Origin: JBFMFR01 sp040752025
Lineage (GTDB): Bacteria; Chloroflexota; Anaerolineae; Anaerolineales; UBA4823
NCBI GenBank assembly: GCA_040752025.1
Contig: JBFMFR010000001.1
Location: 62,001-126,000 of the forward strand
Direction of reading: 5' to 3'
DNA length: 64,000 nt
The notes beneath the pieces were generated by a model that was given only the letters and a program-made list of their open reading frames with translations, had not been told where the DNA came from and did not search any database. The position numbers were made by a program, and so were the translations under genes. Shown here piece after piece: positions 34,751 through 44,386 of the stretch; position 1 is the first letter of the stretch; each line of letters begins with the position of its first letter.

Positions 34751-35692
34751 CTAAATCACTTTCCAGCGCAAGGGCTGGCCGTGCAGCGCCGCGATCACTT
34801 CGTGGGCCAGGTCTTCAGCCGCTCGCGTTTGGGCCTCGACCGTTTGCGCTCCGATGTGCGGCGTGACGATCACGTTGGGATGCAGCACCAGTGGTGATTG
34901 GCCGGGCGGCTCCTGGTCGAAAACGTCCAGGGCCGCGCCTGCCACTTTGCCGGACAGCAAGGCTTGCAACACAGCGGCTTCGTCGATGATCCCGCCGCGC
35001 GCCGTGCACACCAGGCGCACACCGGCTTTCATCTGGTCCAAAGCCGCAGCATCGATCAGGTGGCGCGTCTCGGGCGTGAGCGGCACGTGCAGCGAGATGA
35101 AATCGCTTCGAGCGTACAGCTCCGCCAGGCTGGCCGGGCGAGCCTCGCGCCGGGAGATTTCTTCGGCAGGCATGAAGGCATCGTAGCCCAATACCTGCAT
35201 CCCCAGGGCGGCCGCGCCCCGGGCTAGGGCCGCGCCAATATTGCCCATGCCGATTACGCCCAGGGTCTTGCCGCTGATCTCCACACCCAGGAGTTCCTTT
35301 TTCAGCCACTGCCCGTTTTTAGCGGCCGCGTCGGCGCGCGGGATGGCGCGCGCCAGCGCCAGAATCAGCCCCAGGGCCAGTTCGGCCACCGCCAGGCTGG
35401 TGGCAGTAGGCGTGTTGATCACAGTCACACCCCGCACCTGCGCCGCGGCCAGGTCGATGTTATCCACACCCACGCCAGCCCGGCCGATCACCTTGAGGCG
35501 CGAGGTCGCGCTGAGCACTGCCCCGCTGATGCGCGTGCGGCTGCGCACGATCAGGGCATCGTAATCCGCGATAACCTGCAAGAGTTCGTCCGCCCCGATG
35601 CCCCGGCGATCATCCACCTGGGCAGCCGCACGCAAAAGCGCCTGGCCATTCGCTTCCAGCCCATCGGCGATCAAAATCTTCCAATCTGGCAT
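34751..35692 (-). CDS. serA: D-3-phosphoglycerate dehydrogenase-like D-2-hydroxyacid dehydrogenase
   Basis: 313 residues from ATG 35692; the frame is open to 35767 but the extension lacks a start signal. NAD-binding motif GMGNIG, catalytic Arg region ARGGIIDEAA, Glu near DQEPPG and His in PHIGAQT are present. It lacks the C-terminal ACT domain of long SerA proteins, so feedback by serine is not expected. The first step of serine synthesis would suit the O-phosphoserine-dependent cysteine route at 4.7-8.5 kb, but another hydroxyacid substrate cannot be excluded. Confidence 0.82.
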   Translation of the reverse strand: MPDWKILIADGLEANGQALLRAAAQVDDRRGIGADELLQVIADYDALIVRSRTRISGAVLSATSRLKVIGRAGVGVDNIDLAAAQVRGVTVINTPTATSLAVAELALGLILALARAIPRADAAAKNGQWLKKELLGVEISGKTLGVIGMGNIGAALARGAAALGMQVLGYDAFMPAEEISRREARPASLAELYARSDFISLHVPLTPETRHLIDAAALDQMKAGVRLVCTARGGIIDEAAVLQALLSGKVAGAALDVFDQEPPGQSPLVLHPNVIVTPHIGAQTVEAQTRAAEDLAHEVIAALHGQPLRWKVI

Positions 35693-35872
35693 AGGCAGTT
35701 CGCCTGAACTACTCACCGAAAACCATCCGGCATCCCGCAATTCTCCGTGCCCATGATTGTACCTCAAGAAATCCAGGTTTCAGCATTCTTCGACTGCTGC
35801 TCTCACGAATCGCTTATAATGGTTGGCACGGACAAGTATCCCGAAACATGGCATCATTCCCAGGAGGTTATT

Positions 35873-36199
35873 ATGGAAAACCAGGCCATCGTCGTCTTGG
35901 TCACCGCCCCTTCCAAAGAGATCGCCCGGCAGATCGCCAAAGCGCTGCTGGAACAGAAGCTGGCCGCTTGCGTCAACATTCTGGGCCCGGTCAATTCGCT
36001 CTACGTTTAGGAAGGCAAGCTGTGCGACGATGAGGAAGCCCTGCTGGTGATCAAGACACAGGCCAGCCTGTTCCACGAACGCCTGGTGCCCGCCATCCAG
36101 GCCATCCACTCCTACCAGGTGCCCGAGATCATCGCCCTGCCAGTTGAAATGGGCCTGCAAAGCTACCTGGATTGGATCACCACCCAAACGCGACCCTGA
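35873..36199 (+). pseudogene. cutA: cutA interrupted by an in-frame amber codon
   Basis: From ATG 35873 (AGGAGG upstream) the frame encodes the CutA family N-terminus (IVVLVTAPSKEIARQIAKAL, AACVNILGPVNSLYV), meets TAG at 36008-36010, and continues in the same frame with the rest of the family (EGKLCDDEEALLVIKTQ, VPEIIALPVEMGLQSYLDWI) to TGA at 36197. CutA proteins usually have Trp where the stop lies, so a single TGG to TAG change explains it. The rest is intact. CutA is a small trimeric protein linked with divalent cation tolerance. The mutation may be recent or a sequencing error. Many genes here end in TAG, so recoding is unlikely. Confidence 0.8.
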
Positions 36200-36206
36200 A
36201 AACAGT

Positions 36207-36238
36207 GCTGCGAAAGGTTTTCGAAAACCTTTCGCAGC
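36207..36238 (+). terminator. Perfect 32-nt palindrome after cutA
   Basis: Two 16-base arms meet without a spacer; in RNA the loop would be UUCG, a stable tetraloop. It lies 8 nt past the cutA stop. No T-run follows, so it may be a transcript-end stabiliser or a factor-dependent terminator. Confidence 0.6.
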
Positions 36239-36319
36239 GCGCATCCAGCTCACTTTATGCTATACTTTCTATAGATGCCCTTTGCGGCTTTCGATGTCTG
36301 AGCCTGTTGCGCAGGGGAT

Positions 36320-39300
36320 ATGGCCGAATTCGTCAATCCCTACATCGCTGGCGCGCCGGTGGCCGAAGCCAAGATGTTCTTCGGTCGCGAGGATATTTTC
36401 GCCTGGATCGAGCGCAGTCTGACCGGGCAATACGTAGACAACATCCTGGTGATCCACGGCCAGCGTAGAGTAGGCAAGACCTCCATCCTGAAACAGCTCC
36501 CCAACCGTCTATCCGAGCGTTATATCCCGATCTTCCTCGACCTGCAAGGGCGCACCCACACCTCGCTGGATCGCTTCCTGTGGTGGATGGGGCGCGAGAT
36601 CGGGCGCGTGTTGAAGAAAGACCACGGCATCGAGATCGCCATCCCCGAGCGAGAGGCGTTTGCAGATGACCCCGAAAAGTTCGAAAGCCAGTTCTTGCCC
36701 GAGCTGCGCAGCGCCATCGAACCGCGCGTAGTGTTGTTGACCTTCGACGAATTCGACATGCTCGAACAGGCCGAGGTCAAGGCTGGCCTGGCGCGCCCAC
36801 TGGTGGCAACCTTGCGGCGGATGATGGGCAGCGAAGGGCTGTGCTTCATCTACTCGATCGGTTCTTCCGGGCGCAAGCTGGAGAACATGCAGGCGGCTTA
36901 CACCGACTTCTTCAAGGCCGCTCTCTATAAAAAAGTTAGCTTCCTGGGGCGCGAGGAGACTTATCACCTGGTGGCCGAGCCCGTGGCGGGCCTCCTCGAA
37001 TATCACCCGCAGGCGGCGCAGCGCATCTACGAGCTCACCTTCGGCCATCCCTATTTCACGCAACTGGTGTGCCATGAATTGTTCTCGCGCTGCCAGAAGA
37101 GTGGGGCGCGCCGTATTGATCCTGGGGATGTCGATGCCGTATTGGATGATGTAATCGAACGCGGCACAGTCAACCTGAAGTTCGTGTGGGATGAAGCCGA
37201 CGACTTGCAGAAATGGACGCTGGCGGCCCTGGCGCAACTGGAGGGCAAGCTCGAGGCGCGCCGCCTGGGCGACTTCCTACGCCGCCAGGGCGTGCGCTTT
37301 GCCGAGGCAGAGCTGAACACCGCTTTGCTGCACCTGCAAGAGAAGGATGTGCTCGACGCCAGCTATGCTTTCGTGGTGCACCTGATGCGCATCTGGCTGC
37401 AGAAGAACCGCCCGCTGGAGCGCGTGCGCGAAGAGCTGGTGGAGGTCAACCCGATTGCCAGCCGCTACCTGGAGATCGGGCAGGAGCATCGTGAGCTGGG
37501 CCAGGTCGAACAGGCCATCGAGAGCTTCCGCCAGGCGCTCAAATTCGAGGCCAGCAACCGCCTGGCGCGGCTGGGTATTGCCGAAATCTACCTGGAACAG
37601 GGTGATTGCCTGCAAGCCTGCACCGAGTTCGAGCAGGTGGTGGCCCTGGACGAGTCTGACGTGGCCGCGCTGACCGGGCTGTGCCAGGCTTACATGCGCC
37701 TGGGCGAGCAGGCCCTGGCAGACGACCAGCCCGAAGCGGCCATGCCGTGGTTCGAGAAGGTGCTGGCGATCAACCCCGAGCACGAGGAAGGGCGCCGGAG
37801 CATGGCTGCCATCTACCGGGAGCGGGCCGAGCAGGCCCTGGCGCAGCAGCGCGACGAGCCGGCCCTGGAAGCCTACCGCCAGGCCTTGGGCTACACGCCC
37901 GAAGACGCCGCGTTGGAGGCGCGCTACCGGCAGGCCCAGGAGCTGCGCCTCCAGCGAACACTGGAGCGGCTGCTGGAGCAGGCTGAGCAGAAGCGCCTGG
38001 TACAGGATTGGGAAGGAGCCCTGGCGAAGCTCGAAGAAGCCCTCGAATTGGGGACTGATCAGGCCGTTCTGCAAGCCCGGATACAAGCCGCACAGGCCGA
38101 GCAGCGCCAGGCGCAGTTGAATGCCATTTACGAGCAGGCGCACACGCACACAAAGGCCGAACGCTGGGAGAAGGCCGCCGCGGCCTGGCAACAGGCGCTG
38201 GCATTCGAGCCAGGAGACGCGCAGGCGGCGCAGGGCTTACAGCAGGCGCAGCGGCTGGCCCGGCTGTCGGCCGATTACCGCGCCGCCCGCCAGGCGCTCA
38301 GGCAGCGCCAGCACGACGAAGCCATCCGCTTGTTGAAGGGCATCATCGCCGAGGATGAAACCTACAAAGACGCCTCCCAACTGCTGGCCAAAGCGGTGGA
38401 TGCCGCGCACCGGGAGCGCCCGCGCCTGCCCGTGCGGCAGATCTTGTGGGGAGCGGGGGCGCTGCTGGCGGTGGCGCTGGTCATCCTGGCGGCGGTTTAC
38501 CTGCCATCCTGGCTGAACCAGACCGCCGCGCCGACGCCCGCTACTGCGACGGTTGCCCTGGCACAAGCCAGCCAAACACTTCCGCCAACCCTATCGATGA
38601 CTGCGCCGCCCCAGGCGACACAAACCAGCGCACCAACGCCTGCTGCTACCGCCGCCAGCCTGGCTGCTACCGAGACAGCTTCACCTTCGATTACCCCAAC
38701 AATCACCGAATCCAGCCCGACGGCTACCGCCAGCCCTACCAGCGACCCGCGCATTCAGGTTGCAGCCTGGGGCGCGCCGCTGAGCCTGCCGGAGACGGCC
38801 GGGGAGATCACCAGCAGTAATGCCGCCCTGCTCAGCGAGCTGGCCCGCTGGGAAGCGCCAGCGGCGCTCACTGGGGTTGCCTGGAGCGCCGCCGCGCAGG
38901 GCGAGAGCCGGCTGGCTGCTGCCGCCGCCGATCAGACCATCATTTACTATTCGAACGGCCAGTCTCCGCTGCCAATCGAGTGCGGGTTTTCCATGGACGC
39001 GCTGGTATTCTCACCTGACGGGCAAACCCTGCCCTGCCCGAACGGGGCGGCCTTCGATCTGTATTCGACGCAAAAGGGCAGTTTCTTCACCCTGCCAGAG
39101 ATGCGTAACGACGCCGGTAAAAGCCCCAGCGGTTGGGCCTTTATGCCGAGCAATTACCTGGTAGCTGTGATCAACAAAGGTTTGCGCCAGTGGAGGCTTT
39201 CAGATTCGGCGATATCCGGCATTCAACGCGACTGGTCGATCAATCCAAGCGCAGCCAGCCTGGCGCTTTCGCCGGATGGCCGTTACCTGGCAACCGGTGA

Positions 39301-39778
39301 AACAGAAAGTGGGGAAGTCTGGCTGTGGCAGTTGAGCACGCAAAACCAACTGCCGTTTGCGGCTCGCAGCGCCATTCTTACCGGGCACGTGGGGCAGGTC
39401 AACCGCCTGTGCTTTTCGCCGGATGCAGCCTGGCTGGCCTCCGGCGGCGGCGGGCGCATCATCGTGCGGCAGATGCCGCAGGGCGAAGTGGTTTTCCAAT
39501 CCGAAGATCTGCCAGGGTCACTCAGCAGTCTGGAGTTCTCACCCTCCGGGACGATCCTGGCTGCCGCCGGAGATGTGATTATGCTGTGGAACGTGGCCGA
39601 CGGCCAGGTTCTGGCGACGTTGGACAGTCACAGCTCGAAAGTCACCGGCCTGGCCTGGTCGCCGGATGGGAAATACCTGGCTTCTACCAGCGCGGACGGC
39701 ACGCTGCGCCTCTGGGGGATCGGGGAGACTGCCAGCGCCACGCCGCAGCCCCAGGTTTCGCCTACCTCTGGGAATTAG
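36320..39778 (+). CDS. AAA/STAND-like ATPase with TPRs, one TM and an external WD40 propeller
   Basis: 1152 residues. N-terminal ATPase: Walker A GQRRVGKT (47-54), Walker B LLTFDEFD (Asp143, Glu144). TPR-type helical repeats run from about 385 to 695 (EHRELGQVEQAIESFRQAL and similar). One TM helix is at about 700-722. A Thr/Ala/Pro-rich stalk (725-815) then leads to WD40 repeats (about 815-1152; LALSPDGRYLATGE, LAWSPDGKYLASTSADGTLRLW). The propeller is thus predicted outside and the ATPase inside, a layout suited to signal transmission across the membrane. Substrate and trigger unknown. It is followed at 13 nt by a second ATPase of related type. Confidence 0.82.
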   Translation: MAEFVNPYIAGAPVAEAKMFFGREDIFAWIERSLTGQYVDNILVIHGQRRVGKTSILKQLPNRLSERYIPIFLDLQGRTHTSLDRFLWWMGREIGRVLKKDHGIEIAIPEREAFADDPEKFESQFLPELRSAIEPRVVLLTFDEFDMLEQAEVKAGLARPLVATLRRMMGSEGLCFIYSIGSSGRKLENMQAAYTDFFKAALYKKVSFLGREETYHLVAEPVAGLLEYHPQAAQRIYELTFGHPYFTQLVCHELFSRCQKSGARRIDPGDVDAVLDDVIERGTVNLKFVWDEADDLQKWTLAALAQLEGKLEARRLGDFLRRQGVRFAEAELNTALLHLQEKDVLDASYAFVVHLMRIWLQKNRPLERVREELVEVNPIASRYLEIGQEHRELGQVEQAIESFRQALKFEASNRLARLGIAEIYLEQGDCLQACTEFEQVVALDESDVAALTGLCQAYMRLGEQALADDQPEAAMPWFEKVLAINPEHEEGRRSMAAIYRERAEQALAQQRDEPALEAYRQALGYTPEDAALEARYRQAQELRLQRTLERLLEQAEQKRLVQDWEGALAKLEEALELGTDQAVLQARIQAAQAEQRQAQLNAIYEQAHTHTKAERWEKAAAAWQQALAFEPGDAQAAQGLQQAQRLARLSADYRAARQALRQRQHDEAIRLLKGIIAEDETYKDASQLLAKAVDAAHRERPRLPVRQILWGAGALLAVALVILAAVYLPSWLNQTAAPTPATATVALAQASQTLPPTLSMTAPPQATQTSAPTPAATAASLAATETASPSITPTITESSPTATASPTSDPRIQVAAWGAPLSLPETAGEITSSNAALLSELARWEAPAALTGVAWSAAAQGESRLAAAAADQTIIYYSNGQSPLPIECGFSMDALVFSPDGQTLPCPNGAAFDLYSTQKGSFFTLPEMRNDAGKSPSGWAFMPSNYLVAVINKGLRQWRLSDSAISGIQRDWSINPSAASLALSPDGRYLATGETESGEVWLWQLSTQNQLPFAARSAILTGHVGQVNRLCFSPDAAWLASGGGGRIIVRQMPQGEVVFQSEDLPGSLSSLEFSPSGTILAAAGDVIMLWNVADGQVLATLDSHSSKVTGLAWSPDGKYLASTSADGTLRLWGIGETASATPQPQVSPTSGN

Positions 39779-39791
39779 ACTCAGGAGAATA

Positions 39792-41087
39792 ATGGTGAAC
39801 AATCCTTTCACATTCGGCAATCCCATCCGCGAGCCCGAGCGCTTCTACGGGCGACAGGCGGAGTTGGGCCAGATCGTCACGCGCCTGCTCTCCGGGGCGC
39901 TGGAGAGCACTTCGGTGATCGGCGAGCGGCGCTCGGGCAAGACCTCGCTGCTCAAATATCTGGCCCACGAGCAGGGCGCCTCCCGCCTGGGGTTGGCGCC
40001 TGGGCGCTATTGCACGGTATACATCGACTTTGAGGGCCTGACCGACATCACCCCGGCGCGCTTCTGGCAGCGCGTCTTGGGCCTGCTGGGGCGCAGCCTG
40101 TGCAGCCCCGCGCTGGACGAAACCATCCAGGCCTTCCGCAAGCTGGAAAACTACGATGTCTTTGATCTGGAAGATGTGTTCCAGGCGGTGGATAACCTGG
40201 GAGTCAAAGTGGTGCTGCTGATGGACGAGTTCGAGTACGTCATCCAGAACCCCAATTTCGGAGTGAGCTTCTTCGCCGGTCTGCGCTCAATCGCCATCAA
40301 CTATCCGCTGGCGCTGGTGAGCGCCACCCGGCGCGAGCTGGTCGACCTGTGCCATTCGGACGAAATCAAGGGCTCGCCGTTCTTCAACATTTTCGCCACC
40401 GTCTTCCTGCGCCCGTTCAGCCCGGCAGAGGTGCAGGATCTGCTGGATGGCTACACCGGCGGAAGCGACATGGCCTTCGAGCCGCAGGAAAAGGGATTGG
40501 TGTTGCGCATCGCTGGCGGTTACCCCATCTTCGTGCAGATTGCCGGGCATTTCCTGTGGGAGGGCAAACGCCAGGGCCTGAGCGGGCAGGCGCTGCTGGA
40601 TTACACCCGCAAGAACTTCGAGCAGCAGGCCGACCCGCATTTCAGCTATCTGTGGAACCAGTGCTCGGAAAGTGAAAAAATCACCCTGTTGGCGATCCTG
40701 GCCCTGGGGCAGGAAAAGCCGGGCAAGAAAAGCACCCCTAACCTGGAGAATATCGGACGGGTGCACCGGCGCGCCCAATTGGACCTGGCAGAATTATGCA
40801 AACGCGGCCTGGTAATAGAAAACGAAGAAATATTTGCCCTGTTCTCGCCCAGCCTGGCGGTCTGGGTGGCGGGTGAGGTGCTGGCAGCGCCGGGCCAGGA
40901 AGAAACGCCCGCCAGCGTGGACGCATGGCTGCACGGCGGCGGGCGCGATAGCCTCCAGCCGGTGAAAGGCGCCCTGCCCAGGTTCAAGAAGAAATACTGG
41001 CCGATCCTGGAAACGGTTCTCAGAGAGGTCTCGTTCGAGATGATCGGCTCGACGGCTTTCGAATTGATCGTTAAGGGCCTGGCGTAA
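39792..41087 (+). CDS. AAA-type ATPase, soluble
   Basis: 431 residues from ATG 39792 (AGGAG upstream; GTG 39795 equally possible). Walker A GERRSGKT (44-51), Walker B VVLLMDEFE (Asp145, Glu146), and arginine-rich sensor region SATRREL. A winged-helix-like C-terminus follows (about 330-410). The N-terminal motif NPF.FGNPI....RFYGR matches that of the preceding TPR-WD40 ATPase, so both belong to one family and may act together. No membrane segment. Function not known; STAND-like regulators of this kind often sense stress or infection. Confidence 0.78.
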   Translation: MVNNPFTFGNPIREPERFYGRQAELGQIVTRLLSGALESTSVIGERRSGKTSLLKYLAHEQGASRLGLAPGRYCTVYIDFEGLTDITPARFWQRVLGLLGRSLCSPALDETIQAFRKLENYDVFDLEDVFQAVDNLGVKVVLLMDEFEYVIQNPNFGVSFFAGLRSIAINYPLALVSATRRELVDLCHSDEIKGSPFFNIFATVFLRPFSPAEVQDLLDGYTGGSDMAFEPQEKGLVLRIAGGYPIFVQIAGHFLWEGKRQGLSGQALLDYTRKNFEQQADPHFSYLWNQCSESEKITLLAILALGQEKPGKKSTPNLENIGRVHRRAQLDLAELCKRGLVIENEEIFALFSPSLAVWVAGEVLAAPGQEETPASVDAWLHGGGRDSLQPVKGALPRFKKKYWPILETVLREVSFEMIGSTAFELIVKGLA

Positions 41088-41116
41088 TCCGAGGCGCCCC
41101 GAATCGCATTACAGTA

Positions 41117-42343
41117 TCATTCGTAGCGCAGCGCCTCTACCGGCTCCAGACCAGCGGCGCGGTTGGCCGGGTACAGGCCGAAGAACAGGCCCACCGCGGT
41201 AGAGAACAGGGTCGCCATCAACACGGTATCCACGCCGATGGCGGGGTTCAAGGGGGTGCCCTGCGATTCGGCGATGCGCGCCACCACGTATGAGATGGTG
41301 GCCCCCAACCCGATGCCGATCAACCCGCCGATCATGCTCAACAGGGACGACTCGGTCAAGAACTGCACCAGGATATCGATGCGCCGGGCGCCCAGGGCCT
41401 TGCGCAGGCCGATCTCGCGCGTGCGCTCGGTGACCGAGACCAGCATGATGTTCATGATGCCGATGCCGCCCACCAGCAATGAGATGGCCGCGATCCCGCC
41501 CAAAAAGATGGTTAGCACGCCGGTGATGGTCTGGGCGGTGCTCAGGAAATCTTGCTGGGTGAGGATGGTGAAATCATCGGCGCCAACGGCGGTGCGGTGG
41601 CGCAGCCGCAAGATCTGGGCCACCTCATCGCTGGCGCGGGGCACATCCTGGGCGCTGGTAGCCTGCACCATGATCAAATCCACCCGGTCGCGCGTCGAGC
41701 GGCGGATCAGGCGCGTCTGGGCGGTGGTGAGAGGGATCAAGATGCGATCATCTTCGTTAGAAAAGCCCGAGCCGCCCTTGGAGGCCAGCACGCCGATCAC
41801 CCGGAAAGGTTGGCCTTCGATGCGCACGGTCTCGCCCACCAGGCCTTCGGTGCGAGCGAACAGCTTGTCGGCCACATCGCTGCCCAGCAGTACCACGGAA
41901 GCCTGCCCCAGGATGTGCTCTTCGCTGATGAAGTCGCCTTCGCTAAGGGTTGCATTGCGCACCGGCCCGTAGGCGGGGGTGACGCCTTCGATCGAGGTAT
42001 TGGTGGTCTCACCCCAGGCGGTGACCTCGCCGCTGCCGCGCAGCATCGGTGCGACTCCCTCTACGGAAGGAGCCTGGAAATGGTCGGCGATGGCGTCAGC
42101 GTCACCCAGGGTGAGCGGCTGGGGGTTACGCACCTCCTCCGAGCCGCCGCGGAAGACGAACAGCAAATTGGTGCCAATGCCCTGGATCGAGCCGGTAATC
42201 GTGTTCTCGGCGCCGCGCCCGATCGAGACGATGGCGATCACCGCCGCCACACCGATGACGATACCGATAATAGTCAGGCCAGAGCGGAGTTTATTGCTGG
42301 AAAGGCTTTCCAAAGCCTCGACGATCGATTGAAGCACCTTCAT
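41117..42343 (-). CDS. MacB/FtsX-type ABC transporter permease
   Basis: 408 residues: N-terminal TM helix (LTIIGIVIGVAAVIAIVSIG), a large external MacB core domain (about 45-270), then three TM helices in the C-terminal part (about 285-400), with the FtsX signature ERTREIGLRKALGA. The ATPase gene is 4 nt upstream in the operon. Together with the membrane fusion protein it makes a MacAB-like exporter; in a single-membrane cell it would move substrate from the outer leaflet or periplasm-like space outward. Substrate unknown. Confidence 0.9.
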   Translation of the reverse strand: MKVLQSIVEALESLSSNKLRSGLTIIGIVIGVAAVIAIVSIGRGAENTITGSIQGIGTNLLFVFRGGSEEVRNPQPLTLGDADAIADHFQAPSVEGVAPMLRGSGEVTAWGETTNTSIEGVTPAYGPVRNATLSEGDFISEEHILGQASVVLLGSDVADKLFARTEGLVGETVRIEGQPFRVIGVLASKGGSGFSNEDDRILIPLTTAQTRLIRRSTRDRVDLIMVQATSAQDVPRASDEVAQILRLRHRTAVGADDFTILTQQDFLSTAQTITGVLTIFLGGIAAISLLVGGIGIMNIMLVSVTERTREIGLRKALGARRIDILVQFLTESSLLSMIGGLIGIGLGATISYVVARIAESQGTPLNPAIGVDTVLMATLFSTAVGLFFGLYPANRAAGLEPVEALRYE

Positions 42344-42347
42344 GGCT

Positions 42348-43028
42348 TTATTCCTCTACCATGCCATCACGAATGCGGATGACACGCTGCGTGTGGGCAG
42401 CCACATCCGGGTCGTGAGTGACGATCAACAATGTGGTGCCGCGCTCTTTGTTCAGGTTCAACAGCAACTCCATGATCTCCTCGCCGGATTGGGTATCCAG
42501 GTTGCCGGTAGGCTCATCCGCCAGGATGATCGCCGGGTTGTTGACCAGGGCGCGAGCAATAGCGACGCGCTGCTGCTGCCCGCCGGACAATTCGTTGGGG
42601 CGGTGGTGGATGCGGTCGCTCAAGCCCACCGCGATCAGGGCCTGGCGCGCCTGGTCGCGACGGGAGCGCGTCACACCGGCGTAGCGCATGGGCAGTTCCA
42701 CGTTGGCCAGGGCGGCGGCGCGCGGCAGCAGGTTGAAGCTCTGAAAGATAAAGCCCACCTTGCGGTTGCGGATCGAGGCGAGTTGGTCATCTTTCAGGTT
42801 GGAAACCTGCTCGCCGTCCAGGATATATTCGCCGCCTGTTGGCCGGTCCAGGCAGCCGATAATGTTCATCAGCGTCGATTTACCGGAGCCGGAGGGGCCC
42901 ATAATGGCTACTACCTCGCCGCGCTGCACCTGCATGGTCAGGCCGCGCAAAGCATGCACTTCGACCTCGCCCATCTTGTAAACCTTGGTCAGGTCCCTGG
43001 CTTCAATGACACAGTCGTCCATACTCAC
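42348..43028 (-). CDS. MacB/LolD-type ABC transporter ATP-binding protein
   Basis: 226 residues with Walker A GPSGSGKST, signature LSGGQQQRVAIARAL, Walker B IILADEPTGNLD and switch His in LLIVTHD. It belongs to the MacB/LolD/FtsE group, which pairs with FtsX-type permeases. Its ATG overlaps the TGA of the upstream membrane fusion gene by 4 nt, showing translational coupling. It drives the mechanotransmission of the exporter encoded with its neighbours. Confidence 0.95.
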   Translation of the reverse strand: MSMDDCVIEARDLTKVYKMGEVEVHALRGLTMQVQRGEVVAIMGPSGSGKSTLMNIIGCLDRPTGGEYILDGEQVSNLKDDQLASIRNRKVGFIFQSFNLLPRAAALANVELPMRYAGVTRSRRDQARQALIAVGLSDRIHHRPNELSGGQQQRVAIARALVNNPAIILADEPTGNLDTQSGEEIMELLLNLNKERGTTLLIVTHDPDVAAHTQRVIRIRDGMVEE

Positions 43029-44386
43029 CTCTGCACGAAAGGCGGCGGTCCGTTATTATCGAATACCGCTGGCGGGTTGAGCACGATGGCGTCGCCCACT
43101 TTCAATTCGCCGTCGACCACTTCACTGACCGTTTCCGATGAGGCCCCCAGCATGATATCGACCGGGGCAGGCACACCTTCCTTCAAGATATACACTACCT
43201 GGCGACCTTCCAGGAAGCGCACCGCCCGGTTTGGCACCAACAGCACATCTTCCAATTGGTTAACCACAATGCTGACGGCGGCAGTCATGCCCGGTTTGAC
43301 GGCTTCATCGGCGTCGGTCAGCTTCAACTGCACCAGGAAATCGACCACACCCTGGGTCGCTTCGCCCACCCGGCTGACGCTGACCACCACGCCCTTGTAC
43401 TTCTTGCCGCGGATAGCATCAAAATCGAGAGAAGCCTCCTGGCCCAGCTTGATCTGGTTGATATCCACTTCCGAAACGCCCACATCTACCAGCAGGGTAG
43501 ACAGATCGTCCAGGCGGAAGGCGACCGCGCCGATTGCCACCTGGTCGCCGGGCTGCGGCTCAACCTGCGTGATCGTGCCGCTAAACGGAGCAGTGATGCG
43601 CACCTGGTCGAGGGTAACCTGGGCAGCAGCCATGCGTGCCTCCAGCGCCGCGATATCATCTGGATCGGGGCCATTCTTCCACTTATCATAATCCTGGCGA
43701 GCCTTCTCCAGGTTGGCTTGCACGACCTGCAACTGGTAATCCAATTCCAGGCGTCGCACAGCCGTGTTGTAATCGCCCTGCGCCAGATCCAGGGCTTCCT
43801 TTAGCTCCTGGCGTTTGGAATCGCCAGACGGTTGAAACTTGTACGGCTCGAAGGCGGCGCGTGCCTGGTTCAGGCGCTCTTCCATCAAGTCCAGGGCCTC
43901 GATCGGGCTCAGGCTGGCCTGCTCGGTGGGCACGATGTAATTATCCACCTGGTATTGGGCATTCTTGACCAGCTTGGCATTGCTGGCAATCGCCTGCAAA
44001 GCCTGCACGGCCGCCGTTTCGGCAGTGGTGTAAAGATCGGCCAGCGATTTCTGCGCGCTGACCAGGTCCGCCCGGGCGAGGATCACGTTCTGCGGCAGGG
44101 AGCTCTGCTGCAACTCGGCCAGCACATCTCCGGCCTTGACCACATCGCCCTCCTGCACATGCACCTGGTCCACAGTGCCAGTGATCTTCCAGGTCAGGAT
44201 CGTGGCCTGGTTAGAATGCACCTGCCCGGTAGCGCCAATCGAGGCAGTAAGCTCACCGCGCACTGCCTGGCTGACCTGATAATTCGCGCTTTGTGCAGCC
44301 TGCTGCTGCGCCTGCCAGCGCGTGAAACCGTACACCCCACCCGCAATTAAACCAACAATAATCAGAACCGTTATCAATTTTCTCAT
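43025..44386 (-). CDS. MacA/HlyD-family membrane fusion protein
   Basis: 453 residues from ATG 44386 (GAGG 7 nt upstream; TTG 44392 less likely). One N-terminal TM helix (LITVLIIVGLIAGGVYGF), then split lipoyl halves (ASIGATGQVHSNQ and ITAPFSGTITQVEPQPGDQV) flanking a long coiled coil (about 110-275), a beta-barrel and a C-terminal membrane-proximal domain. It should couple the ABC permease to export. The operon order is fusion protein, ATPase, permease. The coiled coil is longer than in E. coli MacA. Confidence 0.9.
   Translation of the reverse strand: MRKLITVLIIVGLIAGGVYGFTRWQAQQQAAQSANYQVSQAVRGELTASIGATGQVHSNQATILTWKITGTVDQVHVQEGDVVKAGDVLAELQQSSLPQNVILARADLVSAQKSLADLYTTAETAAVQALQAIASNAKLVKNAQYQVDNYIVPTEQASLSPIEALDLMEERLNQARAAFEPYKFQPSGDSKRQELKEALDLAQGDYNTAVRRLELDYQLQVVQANLEKARQDYDKWKNGPDPDDIAALEARMAAAQVTLDQVRITAPFSGTITQVEPQPGDQVAIGAVAFRLDDLSTLLVDVGVSEVDINQIKLGQEASLDFDAIRGKKYKGVVVSVSRVGEATQGVVDFLVQLKLTDADEAVKPGMTAAVSIVVNQLEDVLLVPNRAVRFLEGRQVVYILKEGVPAPVDIMLGASSETVSEVVDGELKVGDAIVLNPPAVFDNNGPPPFVQR

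Noticed and set aside
36008..36010. UAG recoding in cutA
   Set aside because: Many clear genes in the window end in TAG, so general reassignment is ruled out.
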